From Xenorhabdus hominickii (GTDB lineage: Bacteria > Pseudomonadota > Gammaproteobacteria > Enterobacterales > Enterobacteriaceae): a stretch of DNA of 64,000 bases. Shown here piece after piece: positions 63,923-64,000 of this stretch. The DNA is taken from contig NZ_NJAI01000005.1 of NCBI RefSeq assembly GCF_002632725.1, positions 318,565-382,564 of the forward strand, in the 5' to 3' direction. A model generated the notes under the pieces. It saw only the letters and a program-made list of their open reading frames with translations, was not told where the DNA came from and did not search any database. Every line of letters begins with the position of its first letter. Positions within the stretch are counted from its first letter, which is position 1. Both the position numbers and the translations under genes were made by a program.

Positions 63923-63959
63923 TTGTTGTGATATGCTTCCCGCCTTTTAAGGGTAAAGC

Positions 63960-64000
63960 ATGGCCAAAGCTGACGTCTATTGCCGTTATTGTCACAAATC
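63960..64000 (+). CDS. Start of a probable IS1-family InsA-like transposase gene (continues past window)
   Basis: MAKADVYCRYCHKS has the zinc-finger-like CxxC start typical of IS1 InsA proteins. Only 13 complete codons are visible, so the family call is provisional. The bases before it (from about 63923) would be the left end of the insertion sequence. Confidence 0.45.
   Translation, partial: MAKADVYCRYCHK

Overview
The window looks like the replication-terminus region of a gammaproteobacterial chromosome from the Morganellaceae, most likely Photorhabdus, Xenorhabdus or a close relative. The basis is a moderately AT-rich genome, protein sequences and gene order close to E. coli (trp operon to topA-cysB-acnA-ribA, lapAB-pyrF-yciH, rnb, rsx operon-nth, add-ydgA-manA-fumC-tus, mlc-bioD2-ynfB-ydfG), separate trpG and trpD genes, and ERIC-type palindromic repeats. 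The genus is an inference; no rRNA or tRNA gene was found.

Layout. 1-9.4 kb: tail of a SulP-type transporter, yciC, ompW, then the trp operon (trpL-E-G-D-CF-B-A, minus strand) with TrpR operator, leader peptide and attenuator. 9.4-19.3 kb: rnm, yciO, rluB, yciK, sohB, yciN, topA, cysB. 19.4-21.1 kb: an accessory patch with a paiB-like pseudogene carrying two stop codons, an ERIC element and an unrecognised 273-residue protein. 21.4-31.0 kb: acnA, ribA, lapA-lapB, pyrF-yciH, a class A beta-lactamase and rnb. 31.0-33.5 kb: a second accessory patch with two Ter sites flanking an acquired acetyltransferase gene, a UvrA-like fragment and an EamA transporter. 33.7-49.4 kb: nth, rsxEGDCBA, ydgK, ydgJ, yfeH, add, ydgA, manA, fumC and tus with a Ter site at its promoter. 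49.6-56.5 kb: an IprA-like regulator, ynfM/ynfL, mlc, bioD2, ynfD, ynfB, ydfG.

The most unusual part is 57.2-62.5 kb: an element of about 5.2 kb bounded by a dif-like site and a canonical dif. At its left end two dif-like sites face each other and can fold into a hairpin, as in the single-stranded attP of CTXphi-type filamentous phages that integrate through XerC/XerD. It carries a P2 gpA-type HUH replication gene (apparently broken by a one-base frameshift), the C-terminal piece of a filamentous-phage secretin (pIV), a GC-rich hairpin, 22-bp repeats, antitoxin-like remnants and a ribbon-helix-helix regulator. In the circular form that regulator would lie divergent from the replication gene across attP. 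Capsid and Zot-like assembly genes are missing, so it is a degenerate prophage or a satellite.

The termination system fits together: tus, three Ter sites in one orientation, a perfect matS site and dif. Forks arriving from the right would pass dif and be arrested at the Ter sites; forks from the left would pass freely. The right edge holds yaiI, a small membrane protein, a metallo-hydrolase fragment and the start of what looks like an IS1-family insertion sequence.
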